DNA from: Allobosea sp. AAP35 | Lineage (GTDB): Bacteria; Pseudomonadota; Alphaproteobacteria; Rhizobiales; Beijerinckiaceae | Reading direction: 5' to 3' | Length of the DNA: 45,159 nt | Assembly: GCF_001295925.1 (NCBI RefSeq) | Contig: NZ_LJHQ01000046.1 | Location: 1 to 45,159 of the forward strand | Part shown: positions 24,633-33,796 of the stretch, piece by piece | How positions within the stretch are numbered: the first letter of the stretch is position 1 | How the letters are laid out: each line of letters opens with the position of its first letter | The notes under the pieces: model-generated | What the model was told of the DNA's origin: nothing | The model's input: only the letters and a program-made list of their open reading frames with translations | Database searches by the model: none | Translations under genes and position numbers: made by a program

Positions 24633-27092
24633 TCAGGCTGCCACGACCATGCCATGTCGCTCGTCGGAGCCCGGTGCCTGATCGAAGCCGTCGGCTTGGC
24701 CCGACCCGTGCGCCGTGTCCGAGCCGTGACCCTCGCGGAAGCGGAAGCGGGCGATATGCTCGCTGAGCGCGCGGGTCTGTTCGTCGGTCAGCGCCAGGGC
24801 GGCGTTGGTCTCCTCGACCAGCGCCGCGTTCTGGTGGGCCATGGTGCCGATGCCGTCGATCTCGGTATTGATCGCCGAGACGTCGCTGGCCTGGTTCTTC
24901 GCCGTCAGCGAGATGCCGTTCATCAGCCCGGTCAGGTCGTTGACCGACGAGACGATGGCCTCGAACATCGCAGCCGTCTCCTCGACCAGCCCGACACCGA
25001 CCTTGACGTCGCCATGGGCCGCCTCGACCAGCTTCTTGACGTCGTTGGAGGCATCGGCCGAGCGCTTGGCCAGGCTGCGCACCTCGGTCGCGACGACCGC
25101 GAAGCCGCGGCCGCTATCACCGGCGCGCGCCGCCTCGACGGCCGCGTTCAGCGCCAGGAGGTTGGTCTGGAAAGCGATCTCGTCGATCATCGCGATGACC
25201 TCGGAGATCTTGTTCGAGGAGGTGCGGATGCGCTGCATCGCTTCGAGCGCAGACGCGACCACCTTCTCGCCCTGCTGGGCCTGGCTTTCGGCGCCCTCTG
25301 CCATGCCGGTTGCCTGGGCGGCTTCCGATGCGGTCTTCTTCACCGTCCCGGCGAAGGCGCCGAGCTGATTGGTCGCCATCGAGACGGCGTTGCTCTCCTC
25401 GCTGGTGCGCTGGGCGAGATCGGTGACGCCGTCGAGGATCTCGGACGTGGCGCTGCGCACGGCGGCGACCGTCTCGGAGAGCTTGGCGAGCGTGCTCTCG
25501 AATTCGTCGGCCAGCGCGTTTGTGCCGTTCTTGAGTTCGGCGAAGGCACCCTGATAGAGCCCCTCGATGCGGGTGGAGAGATGGCCGGCAGAAAGCTCGG
25601 CCAGCACGTCGCAGGTCTCCGACAAGCCGCCCTGGACGGTCTCCAGCAACTCGTTGACGGAAGCCGCGAGCGCGTTCAGTTCGGCGTCGGCGAAATTCGC
25701 CTGGACGCGGCGGCTGAAGTCGCCTGCGGCGGCTGCAGCGACCACCTCGCCGAAGGCGGCGCCGAGTTCAGCCATCATTTCGCGGCGCTGCCGCAGGGAC
25801 TGCGCATCATCCTCGATCTTGGCGGCCTCGGCCGCGCGCAGCGCCACCGCATTGTCGCGGAACAGCAGGACGCTCTTCGAGATATCGGATATCTCGTCGT
25901 TGCCCTTGGTGTCGACCACGGTTTCGAGCGCGCCATCGGCGATCGCCTTGGTGGCAGCCCAGAGCCGGTTCAGCCGCCCGATGATCATCGGCCGGACGTA
26001 AAACAGCGAGAGCGAGAGCGCGATCAGGAGCGAACCGACGCCGATGGCACCCAGCCACATCTTGCTCTGCTCGATCAGCGTCGCCGTGGAGCCGCTGGCG
26101 GCCACGGCTTCCCCGCGCGCACCCTCGACGAGCGCCTCGACCTGGCCTCGCAGGGTGGCGGCGGCCCGATCGACATCCTTCAGCGCGGTTGCGATCTGCG
26201 CGAGCGTGGCGAGATCGCGCTGTCGCGTTTCGACGATGCCGCTGCGGCCCTCGCCGACGGCCAGGACGGCTTCGACGACCTGGTTGCGGAACGGATTGGC
26301 GGCGATGCTCTCCACCGCCTTCAGCTCCATGCGGATACGCATGGCACTCGCGTTGAAGCGTGCCTGCGCGATATCCAGGCGCGGCTTGTCCGGCATCTGC
26401 GCGGTTTCGCGCAGCATGCCGATGGCTTCGTTGACCTGCGCCTCGAGCTTGCGCGCGAAGTCGAAGACCGGGAAGTCCCGGTCGTTCAGGCTCTTCATCG
26501 CGGCATCGAGCGATTCGCCGGAAAGGCCCTTGATGCTCTCGATGCCCATCGTGACGTTGAAGCGCGCCTCGTCCGCCTCGGAGCCGACCACGCCGCTGAA
26601 GGCCTGGCCGGCCTTGGTGAGGTTGTCCAGGGACGCATTCAAGGCGGCGGTATTGCGCATCCGCGCGCCGGTGAGATCGTTGATCTCGTTGATCGTACGC
26701 GACAGCTCATCGACGGCCGTCTGGGTCGGCTTCATGTCCGAACCGCGTAGCGCCGCGATCTTGCGGATGAGGTCGAACTGGCGCGCCTCGATCCGGTCAA
26801 GCTCATTGGTCAACCCTGCGCGCTGCTGGACGTTGGCAACATCCATGAAGCGTGGCGCCAGAGCCGTCGACTGGGTGGCGGCCTGCGAGAGTTCCAGCGC
26901 CAGCTCGACCATCGGCATCTTCTGACCGGCGAGATCCTCGACGGTTGAGCCGACCCGCTCGTAGGACAGCCAGGCGACAGCGGAAGCCACCAATGTGAGC
27001 GCCGTCATCACGCCCACAGCCGCATAGATCCGCGCGGCGATTCCGATACGGGTCGGTTTGCGCAGGGTGGCGGGCTTGCTGGCCTTCGTCAT
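24633..27092 (-). CDS. Methyl-accepting chemotaxis protein
   Basis: An inner-membrane chemoreceptor of 819 residues with the start at 27092 (MTKASKPA, preceded by GGAGAG). A first membrane helix (about residues 21-40) and a second (about 350-372) bracket a periplasmic, mostly helical sensor of roughly 310 residues. HAMP-type linker segments follow. The signalling domain contains the conserved hairpin tip [20 protein letters not shown] then [18 protein letters not shown]. This is the signature that contacts CheA and CheW. The C-terminus is a short polar tail without a clear CheR-binding pentapeptide. The ligand is unknown. It stands alone, with a good terminator downstream and no che genes nearby. 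The longer open frame to 27212 is rejected because its extension is arginine-rich and lacks a ribosome-binding site. Confidence 0.94.
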   Translation of the reverse strand: MTKASKPATLRKPTRIGIAARIYAAVGVMTALTLVASAVAWLSYERVGSTVEDLAGQKMPMVELALELSQAATQSTALAPRFMDVANVQQRAGLTNELDRIEARQFDLIRKIAALRGSDMKPTQTAVDELSRTINEINDLTGARMRNTAALNASLDNLTKAGQAFSGVVGSEADEARFNVTMGIESIKGLSGESLDAAMKSLNDRDFPVFDFARKLEAQVNEAIGMLRETAQMPDKPRLDIAQARFNASAMRIRMELKAVESIAANPFRNQVVEAVLAVGEGRSGIVETRQRDLATLAQIATALKDVDRAAATLRGQVEALVEGARGEAVAASGSTATLIEQSKMWLGAIGVGSLLIALSLSLFYVRPMIIGRLNRLWAATKAIADGALETVVDTKGNDEISDISKSVLLFRDNAVALRAAEAAKIEDDAQSLRQRREMMAELGAAFGEVVAAAAAGDFSRRVQANFADAELNALAASVNELLETVQGGLSETCDVLAELSAGHLSTRIEGLYQGAFAELKNGTNALADEFESTLAKLSETVAAVRSATSEILDGVTDLAQRTSEESNAVSMATNQLGAFAGTVKKTASEAAQATGMAEGAESQAQQGEKVVASALEAMQRIRTSSNKISEVIAMIDEIAFQTNLLALNAAVEAARAGDSGRGFAVVATEVRSLAKRSADASNDVKKLVEAAHGDVKVGVGLVEETAAMFEAIVSSVNDLTGLMNGISLTAKNQASDVSAINTEIDGIGTMAHQNAALVEETNAALALTDEQTRALSEHIARFRFREGHGSDTAHGSGQADGFDQAPGSDERHGMVVAA

Positions 27093-27385
27093 CGATCGCT
27101 CTCCGAAACGCTGCGACACGATGGACGACGAAGCCGGTGCGAGGACCGCAGCCGGCTTTGAATGCCGGCTTGAGCGGACAAGACACACCATCGCCACCGC
27201 GACCTGCGGCAACCGACGAGCCCCCCCGAACCGCCCCGTGCCGCAACTGTCGTTGGGCGGGACATTGTTCGCAGGGACAATTGCCCGGCCGCGCTTAAAG
27301 AACGTTTAAACGTGGATTCTTTTGAATCAGTCGCCGAAAGGCCGGATTCACGTTCCGTAAGGGAATGTGGCGACTACGGCGGCTT

Positions 27386-27796
27386 TCAACCTTCGGGCAG
27401 CTGCGGGACCGGGCGCGGACGCCCGGCTTCGTCGATCGCGACGAAGGTGAAGGTCGCATCCGTCACCTTTTCATGGATCATGGTTTGAAAGCGCCGCGCC
27501 CAGGCCTCGACATGGATCTTCATCGAGGTGCGGCCCACCGACTCGACCTCGGTGTAGACGCTGAGCACATCGCCGACCTTGACCGGCCGGATGAAGGTCA
27601 TCGCATCGACCGCGATCGTGACGACGCGCCCCTGTGCCCGGTCGACGCCGGCGATGCCGCCGGCGGCGTCCATGCGCGACATCACCCAGCCGCCGAAGAT
27701 ATCGCCATTGGCATTGGTGTCGGCCGGCATCGCATTGATACGCACCGTCAGATTGCCGCGCGGGGCTTCGTCCCGCACCAGACCGGGCTCGCTCAT
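27386..27796 (-). CDS. Acyl-CoA thioesterase, hotdog fold (YciA-like)
   Basis: A small cytoplasmic thioesterase of 136 residues that cleaves acyl-CoA to free acid and CoA. The hotdog landmarks are PADTNANGDIFGGWVMSRMD (central helix, with the catalytic Asp region) and MTFIRPVKVGDVLSVYTEV, close to bacterial YciA. The start at 27796 is preferred over 27826 because AGGAAAGAGG lies just upstream and the protein then aligns in length with YciA. It is located 39 nt downstream of the MetE-like gene on the same strand, and the two are probably co-transcribed. The region upstream of that operon is shared with higBA, also on the minus strand. Confidence 0.92.
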   Translation of the reverse strand: MSEPGLVRDEAPRGNLTVRINAMPADTNANGDIFGGWVMSRMDAAGGIAGVDRAQGRVVTIAVDAMTFIRPVKVGDVLSVYTEVESVGRTSMKIHVEAWARRFQTMIHEKVTDATFTFVAIDEAGRPRPVPQLPEG

Positions 27797-27835
27797 GCCG
27801 ACCTCTTTCCTGCCATCCCGCTGCAAAGCCGGCGC

Positions 27836-28861
27836 TCAGGCCGCCCCCAACTCCTTGCGCACCAGCGCCGCGCCGGCCGCCAGCGCCGCGAGCTTGCCAT
27901 AGGCGACCTCCGACGTCATCGGCGCCAGCCCGCAATTGGTGCAGGGGAAGAGCTTCTCGGGCGCCACGAAGGCGAGCACGGCGCGGATCGTGGCAGCGAC
28001 CTCCTCGGGGCTCTCGATCGCGTTGGAGGCGACGTCGATGGCGCCTGCCAGCACGTCCTTGCCGTCGAGCAGCTTGATCAGATCGAGCGGCACCTTGGAG
28101 TTGCGGCATTCCAGCGAAACCTGGTCGATCGAGCTTTTCGCGATCGCCGGGAAGGTCTGCTCGTAATGGCGCCACTCTTCGCCGAGCGTCGCCTTCCAGT
28201 CGATATTGGCCTTGATGCCGTAGCCGTAGCAGATGTGGACGGCGGTGGTCGCGGTCAGCCCCTGCGCGGCGCGCTCGAGGCAGGCGATGCCCCAGTCCGG
28301 CACCTCCTTCATATAGACGTTGAAGGCGGGCTCATCGAACTGGATGACGTCGACGCCCAGCGCCTGAAGCTCATGGGCTTCCTCGTTCAGCACGGCGGCG
28401 AACGCCATGGCGAGGTCCTCGCGGCGGCCGTAATGCTCGTCCGCGATCGTGTCGACGATCGTCATGGGGCCAGGCAGCGTGAATTTCAGCTTGCGGGTGG
28501 TGTGGGCGCGGGCGGCCTGCGCCTCCATGCTGTGGACGGGCCCCTTGCGACGGATCGCGCCGGTCACGGTCGGCACCTCGGCCTCGTAGCGGTTGTTGCG
28601 GATGCCCATGATCGTCTTCTTGTCGAAGTCGATGCCGTCGAGATTGGCCAGGAAGCCATGGACGAAATGCACCCGCGCCTGCTCGCCATCGCCGACGATG
28701 TCGATCCCGGCATCCTCCTGCAGCTTCACCGCGAGAATCGTCGCATCGCGGCGGCCCTCCTGCAGCGCCACGCCCTCCAGCTTCCACGGCGCCCAGAGGC
28801 GTTCGGATTCGGCAAGCCAGGTCGGCTTGGGCAGGCTGCCGGCGATCGTGGTGAAAAGCAT
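27836..28861 (-). CDS. Cobalamin-independent methionine synthase-like (MetE C-terminal domain) methyltransferase
   Basis: A 341-residue protein of the MetE C-terminal/UROD-like barrel family. Full MetE has about 750 residues; this is the stand-alone catalytic barrel, similar to archaeal MetE and to bacterial MetE-like enzymes of uncertain methyl donor. Seen here are the opening TTIAGSLPKPTWLAESERLW, EVPTVTGAIRRKGPVH, FTLPGPMTIVDTIADEHYG, IQFDEPAFN, HICYGYG and FPCTNCGLAPM. The last three carry the His, Cys and Cys that bind zinc and activate the thiol substrate. The start at 28861 has GAGGA upstream; the frame to 28996 is an unsupported extension. It probably forms an operon with the thioesterase gene 39 nt downstream. 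Whether it makes methionine or another methylated thiol product is not settled. Confidence 0.9.
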   Translation of the reverse strand: MLFTTIAGSLPKPTWLAESERLWAPWKLEGVALQEGRRDATILAVKLQEDAGIDIVGDGEQARVHFVHGFLANLDGIDFDKKTIMGIRNNRYEAEVPTVTGAIRRKGPVHSMEAQAARAHTTRKLKFTLPGPMTIVDTIADEHYGRREDLAMAFAAVLNEEAHELQALGVDVIQFDEPAFNVYMKEVPDWGIACLERAAQGLTATTAVHICYGYGIKANIDWKATLGEEWRHYEQTFPAIAKSSIDQVSLECRNSKVPLDLIKLLDGKDVLAGAIDVASNAIESPEEVAATIRAVLAFVAPEKLFPCTNCGLAPMTSEVAYGKLAALAAGAALVRKELGAA

Positions 28862-29025
28862 GGAGGTGTCCTCTGGGGGCTTTTGGTTGCGCCGACTTCT
28901 GACGCGCCGCAAGCTCGCGTCAAGTCGGCCGATCGAACCAGCGACGTCTTCACCAGGGCGTTCGAGGGCTTTTGGGGGCCCATCGACCGGCACCATCGGC
29001 AGATGCGACGGATGGGCGCGGGTGC

Positions 29026-29316
29026 TCAGGCAGCAACCACAGGCGCCAGTTCCGCATAAGCCTCGGCCTTTGCGACCTGTTCGCGCGTCAGATCATAGCT
29101 GTTCTGGAGGTTGAGCCAGAAGCCAGCCGAGGCGCCGAGCACTCGCTCCAGCCTGATCGCGGTATCGGCCGTCATGCCGGTCTCCGCCCTCAGGAGCTTG
29201 GTGACCCGCGTCGGCGGGACCTTCATGGCACGCGCGAGGGCTCGGGCCGAGATGCCCATCGGCACGAGGAACTCGTGCTGCAGCATTTCGCCGGGATGGG
29301 TCGTGATGCGCGTCAT
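29026..29316 (-). CDS. higA: Antitoxin HigA (XRE-family, virulence-associated protein I type)
   Basis: The 96-residue protein begins HPGEMLQHEFLVPMGISARA, the HigA/VapI signature. A helix-turn-helix follows (ARAMKVPPTRVTKLLRAETG) and then TADTAIRLERVLGASAGFWLNLQ. It neutralises the adjacent HigB toxin and usually represses its own operon. The toxin gene is upstream on the same strand, 13 nt away, giving the toxin-first order characteristic of higBA. The start at 29316 is chosen because GAGAG lies just upstream and the N-terminus matches the family; the frame to 29436 overlaps the toxin gene. Confidence 0.93.
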   Translation of the reverse strand: MTRITTHPGEMLQHEFLVPMGISARALARAMKVPPTRVTKLLRAETGMTADTAIRLERVLGASAGFWLNLQNSYDLTREQVAKAEAYAELAPVVAA

Positions 29317-29329
29317 ATTGCGCTCTCCC

Positions 29330-29608
29330 TCAGTGATAGTCAGTGATCTCGATCGCGTGAGTTTGGGTGCCGTCCCATTTGAAACAGATCCGGTATTGAT
29401 CGTTGATCCGGATACTCCACTGTCCTGCGCGATCACCCTTCAATGCCTCGAGACGGTTGCCTGGCGGGACACGAAGGTCGTCCAGACGCGTAATGTTCAT
29501 GACGCGGTCGAGCTTTCGCAGCGCAATCGCCTCGAATCCGCGCCAGCGAGGATGGCAATTGCCGTCCTCGTAAAGTGCTAGCGTGTGCTTGTCGGCAATC
29601 CGCTTCAT
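29330..29608 (-). CDS. higB: Toxin HigB (RelE/ParE superfamily)
   Basis: The 92-residue mRNA-interferase-type toxin contains the HigB landmarks ALYEDGNCHPRWRGFEAIA, LDRVMNITRLDDLRVPPGNR, GQWSIRINDQYRICFKW and a C-terminal EITDYH. Several basic residues and a final His typical of active HigB toxins are present, so it looks intact. It is first in the operon with higA 13 nt downstream. It is lower in GC than its neighbours, as is usual for acquired toxin-antitoxin modules. No integration signals are visible around it. Confidence 0.93.
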   Translation of the reverse strand: MKRIADKHTLALYEDGNCHPRWRGFEAIALRKLDRVMNITRLDDLRVPPGNRLEALKGDRAGQWSIRINDQYRICFKWDGTQTHAIEITDYH

Positions 29609-29713
29609 GCAGACTGTTTCATAGCATGAAACATTAGCAAAACGCTACCGCGGGTAGCCGGAAGACGTCAGTGCGATGATGCGATGCCCGCGCCGTCGGA
29701 TCGCCCGATAAGG

Positions 29714-30955
29714 TTAGACAGCCGCCGTCGCCGCTGGCCCCACCGGCCGCCGCCTGGCCCGCATCATCAGCCAACACACGATCGTCAGATTGACCAGGTT
29801 CCAGGCCAGCCCGTTGAGGAACGCCGCACGGTAGGAGGCGAAGGCGTCGAAGATCGCGCCCGAGACATAGCCGCCGAAGGCCATGCCCAGGATCGTCGCC
29901 GACATCACGATGCCGATGCGCATGCCGGCTTCCCGCGCGGGCAGATACTCCCGGATGATCACGGCATACATCGGCACGATGCCGCCCTGGAACAGGCCGA
30001 AGATGCCGGTGACGATGAACAGCGAGGTCAGCCCGTCGAACCAGAGATACAAAAACAGCGCCAGCCCCTGCATCAGCGATCCCAGTGCCAGCGTCGCCGC
30101 CCCGCCGATCTTGTCGGCGACGAAGCCCGAGCCGATGCGGCTGATGATGCCTAAGCCGAGCATCAGCGACAGCATCTCGGCGCCGCGCGCCACGCCGTAG
30201 CCGAGATCGCCGCAATAGGCGACGATATGGACCTGCGGCATCGCCATCGCCACGCAGCAGCAGAAGCCCGCGACCGCCAGCAGCCATTGCAGCTGGTTGG
30301 CCGAGAGGCCGAGATCGCCGCGCGCGCCCTCGCTCGCCGCATCCTGGGCCGCCATGCTCGCCGCCGAAGGGCGGCGCCGGAAGAAGGGCGCAAGCGGCAG
30401 CATGATCGCCATGACCGCGAGCCCGATGCCGATATGCGTCGCCCGCCAGCCATGATTGGCCAGCCCCCAGGTGATGATCTGCGGCCAGATCACGCCCGCC
30501 AGATAGCTGCCCGAAGCGCCGAAGACGACGGCCAGCCCGCGATGCCGACGGAACCAGTGCGACAGATCGGCGATGAGCGGCGAGAATCCCGCCCCGCCGC
30601 CGACACCGATTAAAAAGAGATGCACCAGAGCGAACTGCCACAGGCTCTGCGCCAGCCCCGCCAGCATGTAGCCGGAGCCGAGCAGCAGCGCCCCGCCGAC
30701 GATCGGCACGATGATGCCGTAGCGATCGGCGATGCGGCCCATCGCGATGTTGCCGAAGCCGAAGCCCAACATCACGCAGGTATAGGGCAGCGCGGCGCCG
30801 GCCCTCAGCGTGCCGAACTCTGTCTGCACCGAAGGCAGCACCACGACGACCGACCAGGTGCCGACGCAGGCTGCGGTGCCGACCACGAGCGACACGACCA
30901 GCCGCAGCCAGGCATAGGAGGAATCGGGCGCGTAGCGCGGATCGTCAGGGGCCAT
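29714..30955 (-). CDS. Major facilitator superfamily transporter
   Basis: An inner-membrane secondary transporter of 413 residues. About 12 hydrophobic segments are visible. The MFS loop 2-3 motif appears as GNIAMGRIADRYGI (residues about 68-81), and a repeat of it in the second half as SRIGSGFVADKIGG. The N-terminus (SYAWLRLVVSLVVGTAACVG) and the pattern of helices resemble monocarboxylate/oxalate-formate-type MFS members, but the substrate cannot be assigned. It is a single minus-strand gene, 105 nt from higB, with no metabolic partner next to it. Confidence 0.92.
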   Translation of the reverse strand: MAPDDPRYAPDSSYAWLRLVVSLVVGTAACVGTWSVVVVLPSVQTEFGTLRAGAALPYTCVMLGFGFGNIAMGRIADRYGIIVPIVGGALLLGSGYMLAGLAQSLWQFALVHLFLIGVGGGAGFSPLIADLSHWFRRHRGLAVVFGASGSYLAGVIWPQIITWGLANHGWRATHIGIGLAVMAIMLPLAPFFRRRPSAASMAAQDAASEGARGDLGLSANQLQWLLAVAGFCCCVAMAMPQVHIVAYCGDLGYGVARGAEMLSLMLGLGIISRIGSGFVADKIGGAATLALGSLMQGLALFLYLWFDGLTSLFIVTGIFGLFQGGIVPMYAVIIREYLPAREAGMRIGIVMSATILGMAFGGYVSGAIFDAFASYRAAFLNGLAWNLVNLTIVCWLMMRARRRPVGPAATAAV

Positions 30956-31142
30956 GTTTCCTCGGTGCGCCGCTGCTTCGAACGGCGTTCTTCGTCACGA
31001 GGATTAGGCAGGGCGCAGCGTCACGGCAAGCGCATCCAAAGCAGGGAGGGGCGGCACGGATGCACGCATCGTGCCCTCCCGGACTCGAATCGGGAGCCTC
31101 CGCCCGATGGCGAAAGCTCCCGCTGAGGTCAGTCGGTCGCCA

Positions 31143-31703
31143 TCACGCAGCCATGCGCTCGTGGCGGCCCTCGTTGATTTCCTCAATGATCTTGGCGACG
31201 AAGGCCGGCAGATCGTCGGGCTTGCGCGAGGTCACCACGCCCTTGTCGGACACGACCTCGCTGTCTTCCCACAACGCGCCGGCATTGATCATGTCCTGCT
31301 TCATCGTACCGTAGGAGGTGAGGCGGCGGCCCTTGGCGATGCCCGTATCAATCAGGAGCCAAGGCGCATGGCAGACGGCCGCGACGACCTTGCCCTGCTT
31401 GAAGAAGGCCTCGATCAGCGCCAGCGCCTTGGGGTTGCCGCGCAGCGTGTCGGGGTTCATCTGCCCGCCGGGCAGGACGATGGCGTCGTAAGCATCGGCG
31501 CTGACTTCGTCGAGCGTCTTGTCGACCTTGACCGCCCGGCCCCAGTCCTTCTGGTCCCAGCCCGTGATCTCTCCGGCCTCGGGCGAGACGATATGAACGG
31601 TCGCGCCGGCCTCTTTCAGCTTGGCATGCGGCACATCGAGTTCCGACTGCTCGAAACCGTTGGTGGACAGGATGAGAATGGATTTGCCTGATAGAGCGCT
31701 CAT
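31143..31703 (-). CDS. DJ-1/PfpI family protein (type 1 glutamine-amidotransferase-like)
   Basis: A cytoplasmic protein of 186 residues. The PfpI/YhbO subfamily is a stress-related group with proposed deglycase, protease or chaperone activity. Landmarks are ILILSTNGFEQSELDVPHAK, EVSADAYDAIVLPGGQMNPD and the nucleophile elbow VAAVCHAPWLLI with the reactive Cys. RKPDDLPAFVAKIIEEI is at the end. The acidic residue and the His next to the Cys needed for the active site are seen. The start at 31703 is chosen because GAGGAGA lies just upstream; the frame to 31832 overlaps the HlyU-family gene and is not needed. Confidence 0.93.
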   Translation of the reverse strand: MSALSGKSILILSTNGFEQSELDVPHAKLKEAGATVHIVSPEAGEITGWDQKDWGRAVKVDKTLDEVSADAYDAIVLPGGQMNPDTLRGNPKALALIEAFFKQGKVVAAVCHAPWLLIDTGIAKGRRLTSYGTMKQDMINAGALWEDSEVVSDKGVVTSRKPDDLPAFVAKIIEEINEGRHERMAA

Positions 31704-31800
31704 GAGCAGTCTCCTCGTTCGGGTTGAAGGTGATGATCCAACAACCCGCGGGAGGGGCGTGCGTTCCTGCGCCAATGGGTCGCCCTGAGGCGAGCCGCCC

Positions 31801-32088
31801 TTATCCGAACACCGCCTCGCCCTGCTGGTCAACGAGTTGCTGACCCTTGACGAGCGTGAAATCGACCGCCTCCCCCTGACCCGGAAAGCGGTCGGCCCGG
31901 ACGAAGCGGTGGCTCTTCAGCTCCCCCTCGATCGTCTTCTCGACGACGCCACAGAGCTGCCACTGCCCGCCATCCTGATAGGGCGTCGCATGAATGGTGA
32001 AGCCGTTATGCTCGATGCTCTTGAGCGGGCCGGCCGGCTTGTTGTCTGCCGCCTTGCGGCCGCCGAACAGGGATTTCAGGAACGACAT
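31801..32088 (-). CDS. HlyU family protein
   Basis: A 95-residue protein matching the HlyU family: MSFLKSLFGG N-terminus, then SIEHNGFTIHATPYQDGGQW, and VVEKTIEGELKSHRFVRADR with the central beta-hairpin pattern. In Vibrio, HlyU activates haemolysin, but these alphaproteobacterial relatives are shorter single-domain proteins of unknown role. The region after the Phe-rich start is the conserved core. It lies downstream of yjbQ on the minus strand, 75 nt away, and 97 nt upstream of the DJ-1 gene. I do not link it to the distant RTX gene on name alone. Confidence 0.87.
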   Translation of the reverse strand: MSFLKSLFGGRKAADNKPAGPLKSIEHNGFTIHATPYQDGGQWQLCGVVEKTIEGELKSHRFVRADRFPGQGEAVDFTLVKGQQLVDQQGEAVFG

Positions 32089-32163
32089 CGGGCTTTCCTC
32101 CGGCGCGGATGCGAGGGCGGCAGGAGAACTACCCGGCCTCGGTCAGGATGCCAAGCCGCCCCC

Positions 32164-32589
32164 TCACCCCGCCAGATGCAGCACGACCTCGCGCCGGTGC
32201 GGCCGCGCCCGATGCTCGAACAGATAGATCCCCTGCCAGCTGCCCAGCATCAACCGCCCGTCCATCACGGGCACGCTCAGCGACACCGGCGTCAGCGCCG
32301 CCTTGAGATGGGCGGGCATGTCGTCAGGCCCCTCGGCGCGATGGACGAGATAGTCCATCGCCGGATCATCCGCTGCAGGAACGAGCCGGCGGAAGAAGGC
32401 ATCAAGGTCGACACGGACATCCGGATCGGCATTCTCCTGGATCAGCAGCGAGCAGGAGGTGTGGCGCACGAAAACCGTGAGCAGCCCGGCCGCGATCCCC
32501 GCCCCAGCGACGAAATCCTCAACGCGGGCGGTGAACTCGTAGAGCCCCGGCCCTTTCGTCTCGATGGCGAGGACGGTCTGGCTGATCAC
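32164..32589 (-). CDS. YjbQ-family protein (UPF0047)
   Basis: A 141-residue single-domain protein of the YjbQ family, a homologue of a thiamine-phosphate-synthase activity seen in some members. Landmarks are FVRHTSCSLLIQENADPDVR, DDPAMDYLVHRAEGPDDMPA, MDGRLMLGSWQGIYLFEHR. The His and Asp/Glu residues proposed to bind metal are present. The name thiamine-phosphate synthase is weak for this group, since that activity was shown as a secondary property. The gene starts 11 nt after the LysE-family gene on the same strand, so the two are probably co-transcribed. Confidence 0.93.
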   Translation of the reverse strand: MISQTVLAIETKGPGLYEFTARVEDFVAGAGIAAGLLTVFVRHTSCSLLIQENADPDVRVDLDAFFRRLVPAADDPAMDYLVHRAEGPDDMPAHLKAALTPVSLSVPVMDGRLMLGSWQGIYLFEHRARPHRREVVLHLAG

Positions 32590-32600
32590 GTCGCCCGCGC

Positions 32601-33212
32601 CTAGCGCTCGGTGACAGCGAGCTTGGCCCCCAGCGCGACGAAAGCCCCCGCAAACCCTCGCCGCAGCCAGGCCATCACCGCGGGCCGGCTCACCACCTTG
32701 TCGCGCATCGCCGCTGCAAACAGCCCGTAGAGCGCGAAGACGATGAAGGTCATCGCCATGAACACGGCAGACAGCTCCAGCATCCGCGCCAGCGGAGCCG
32801 CCTCGCCTGCCGCGATGAACTGCGGCAGGAAGGCGACGAAGAAGATCGAGAGCTTGGGGTTGAGCACATTGATGGCGACGCCGTCGCGCAGCACGCGCCA
32901 GGCCGAACGCGGATCGGCCTTGGCCTCGACGCTCAGCGCGCCATGCTCCCGCAGCGTCTGCCAGGCCATGAACAGCAGATAAGCGACGCCGGCATATTTC
33001 ACGATCGCAAAGGCCAGCGCGCTGGCATGCAGCACAGCCGCGAGCCCGACCATGGCAGCCAGAAGATGCGGCACGATCCCGAGCGTGCAGGCGAAAGCGG
33101 CGACAACGCTCGCTTGCGATCCGCGCGTGAGTCCGGCCGCGATGGTGTAGAGCGCGCCAGTGCCGGGCGATGCGACGATGATCAGGGAGGTGAGCAGGAA
33201 TTCAGGGGACAT
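32601..33212 (-). CDS. LysE/RhtB family amino-acid exporter
   Basis: An inner-membrane exporter of 203 residues with about six hydrophobic segments. MSPEFLLTSLIIVASPGTGA begins the family's first helix with its conserved PG. The second conserved region, VKYAGVAYLLFMAWQTLR, and LNPKLSIFFVAFLPQFI are diagnostic. Members export amino acids or homoserine lactones; the substrate is unknown here. The start at 33212 is selected since the family always begins a few residues before this motif. The frame to 33431 adds a basic, non-homologous stretch. It is followed immediately by yjbQ. Confidence 0.92.
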   Translation of the reverse strand: MSPEFLLTSLIIVASPGTGALYTIAAGLTRGSQASVVAAFACTLGIVPHLLAAMVGLAAVLHASALAFAIVKYAGVAYLLFMAWQTLREHGALSVEAKADPRSAWRVLRDGVAINVLNPKLSIFFVAFLPQFIAAGEAAPLARMLELSAVFMAMTFIVFALYGLFAAAMRDKVVSRPAVMAWLRRGFAGAFVALGAKLAVTER

Positions 33213-33289
33213 GGCGGCATCCATCCGACACGACGATACCGCATCAGAATGACCGGCCGCCCCATTGTCCAGCCCGAATATCGCCTTCG

Positions 33290-33649
33290 CTACCCGACGG
33301 GATAGCCCAGCAGGTAGCGGTAGGGCGCGAACAGGACGTGAAGGTAAGGGATGTTTCGCGCGCCCATCGTGGCCCCCGCATCGCCCCAATGGGCGAGGCC
33401 ATAGGCGCAGCCAAGCCAGAGAATGCTGCACCGGACCCAGCCTTCGAAAAGGCGAGCTGAACCGATCGTCACGCCGAGAGCCCGCAGGCCCGCTGCCGCT
33501 ATCACCAACGGCAGGCCAAAATTAGCAACAACGGCCACCAGGCCATAAAACAGAATGGGGAAGACGACGAGCCCGCTGACGAAACTGACGATGGGTATCG
33601 CCAGCACCAGCGCGGCGCCGATGACGAGATAAAGCCGCGCTCCCGCCAT
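33290..33649 (-). CDS. Small membrane protein of unknown function
   Basis: A 119-residue protein with three or four hydrophobic segments (about residues 8-30, 33-52, 60-85), mostly Ala/Val/Leu. It has a short C-terminal tail that ends ARNIPYLHVLFAPYRYLLGY. I do not recognise the family. The ATG at 33649 has GGAGCG 6 nt upstream. The open frame runs on to 34288, but that part is antisense to the AHSA1-like gene and is noise. It lies between the LysE-type exporter and the AHSA1-like gene, transcribed away from the latter. Confidence 0.65.
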   Translation of the reverse strand: MAGARLYLVIGAALVLAIPIVSFVSGLVVFPILFYGLVAVVANFGLPLVIAAAGLRALGVTIGSARLFEGWVRCSILWLGCAYGLAHWGDAGATMGARNIPYLHVLFAPYRYLLGYPVG

Positions 33650-33796
33650 GATACGCTCCGTCCCAAGCGAACACGGAAACGATAGCTGCGACCGCGTGAA
33701 AGGCGGGTTAATCCGCCGGCAGGGCAGGCTTTGGACCATGCCGCTCGACCAGTTCGATGCCTTCGTCCTGCAACTGAAAGACAAGGAGGAGAATTC

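Noticed and set aside
29634..30641. A 335-codon minus-strand open frame within the MFS gene
   Set aside because: It lies in another frame of the same strand as a well-supported 413-residue transporter and has an arginine/alanine-rich, non-family product.
31066..31145. A tRNA-like T arm on the minus strand (CTCCCGATTCGAGTCCGGGAG)
   Set aside because: The T-loop motif TTCGAGT is present, but the stem has a mismatch beside the loop. No matching acceptor 5' strand, anticodon arm or CCA is found. It is only a chance or decayed fragment.
31801..32088. HlyU-family protein as a regulator of the RTX gene
   Set aside because: The link rests only on the name. The genes are 12 kb apart, and HlyU-family proteins in this group have unknown function.
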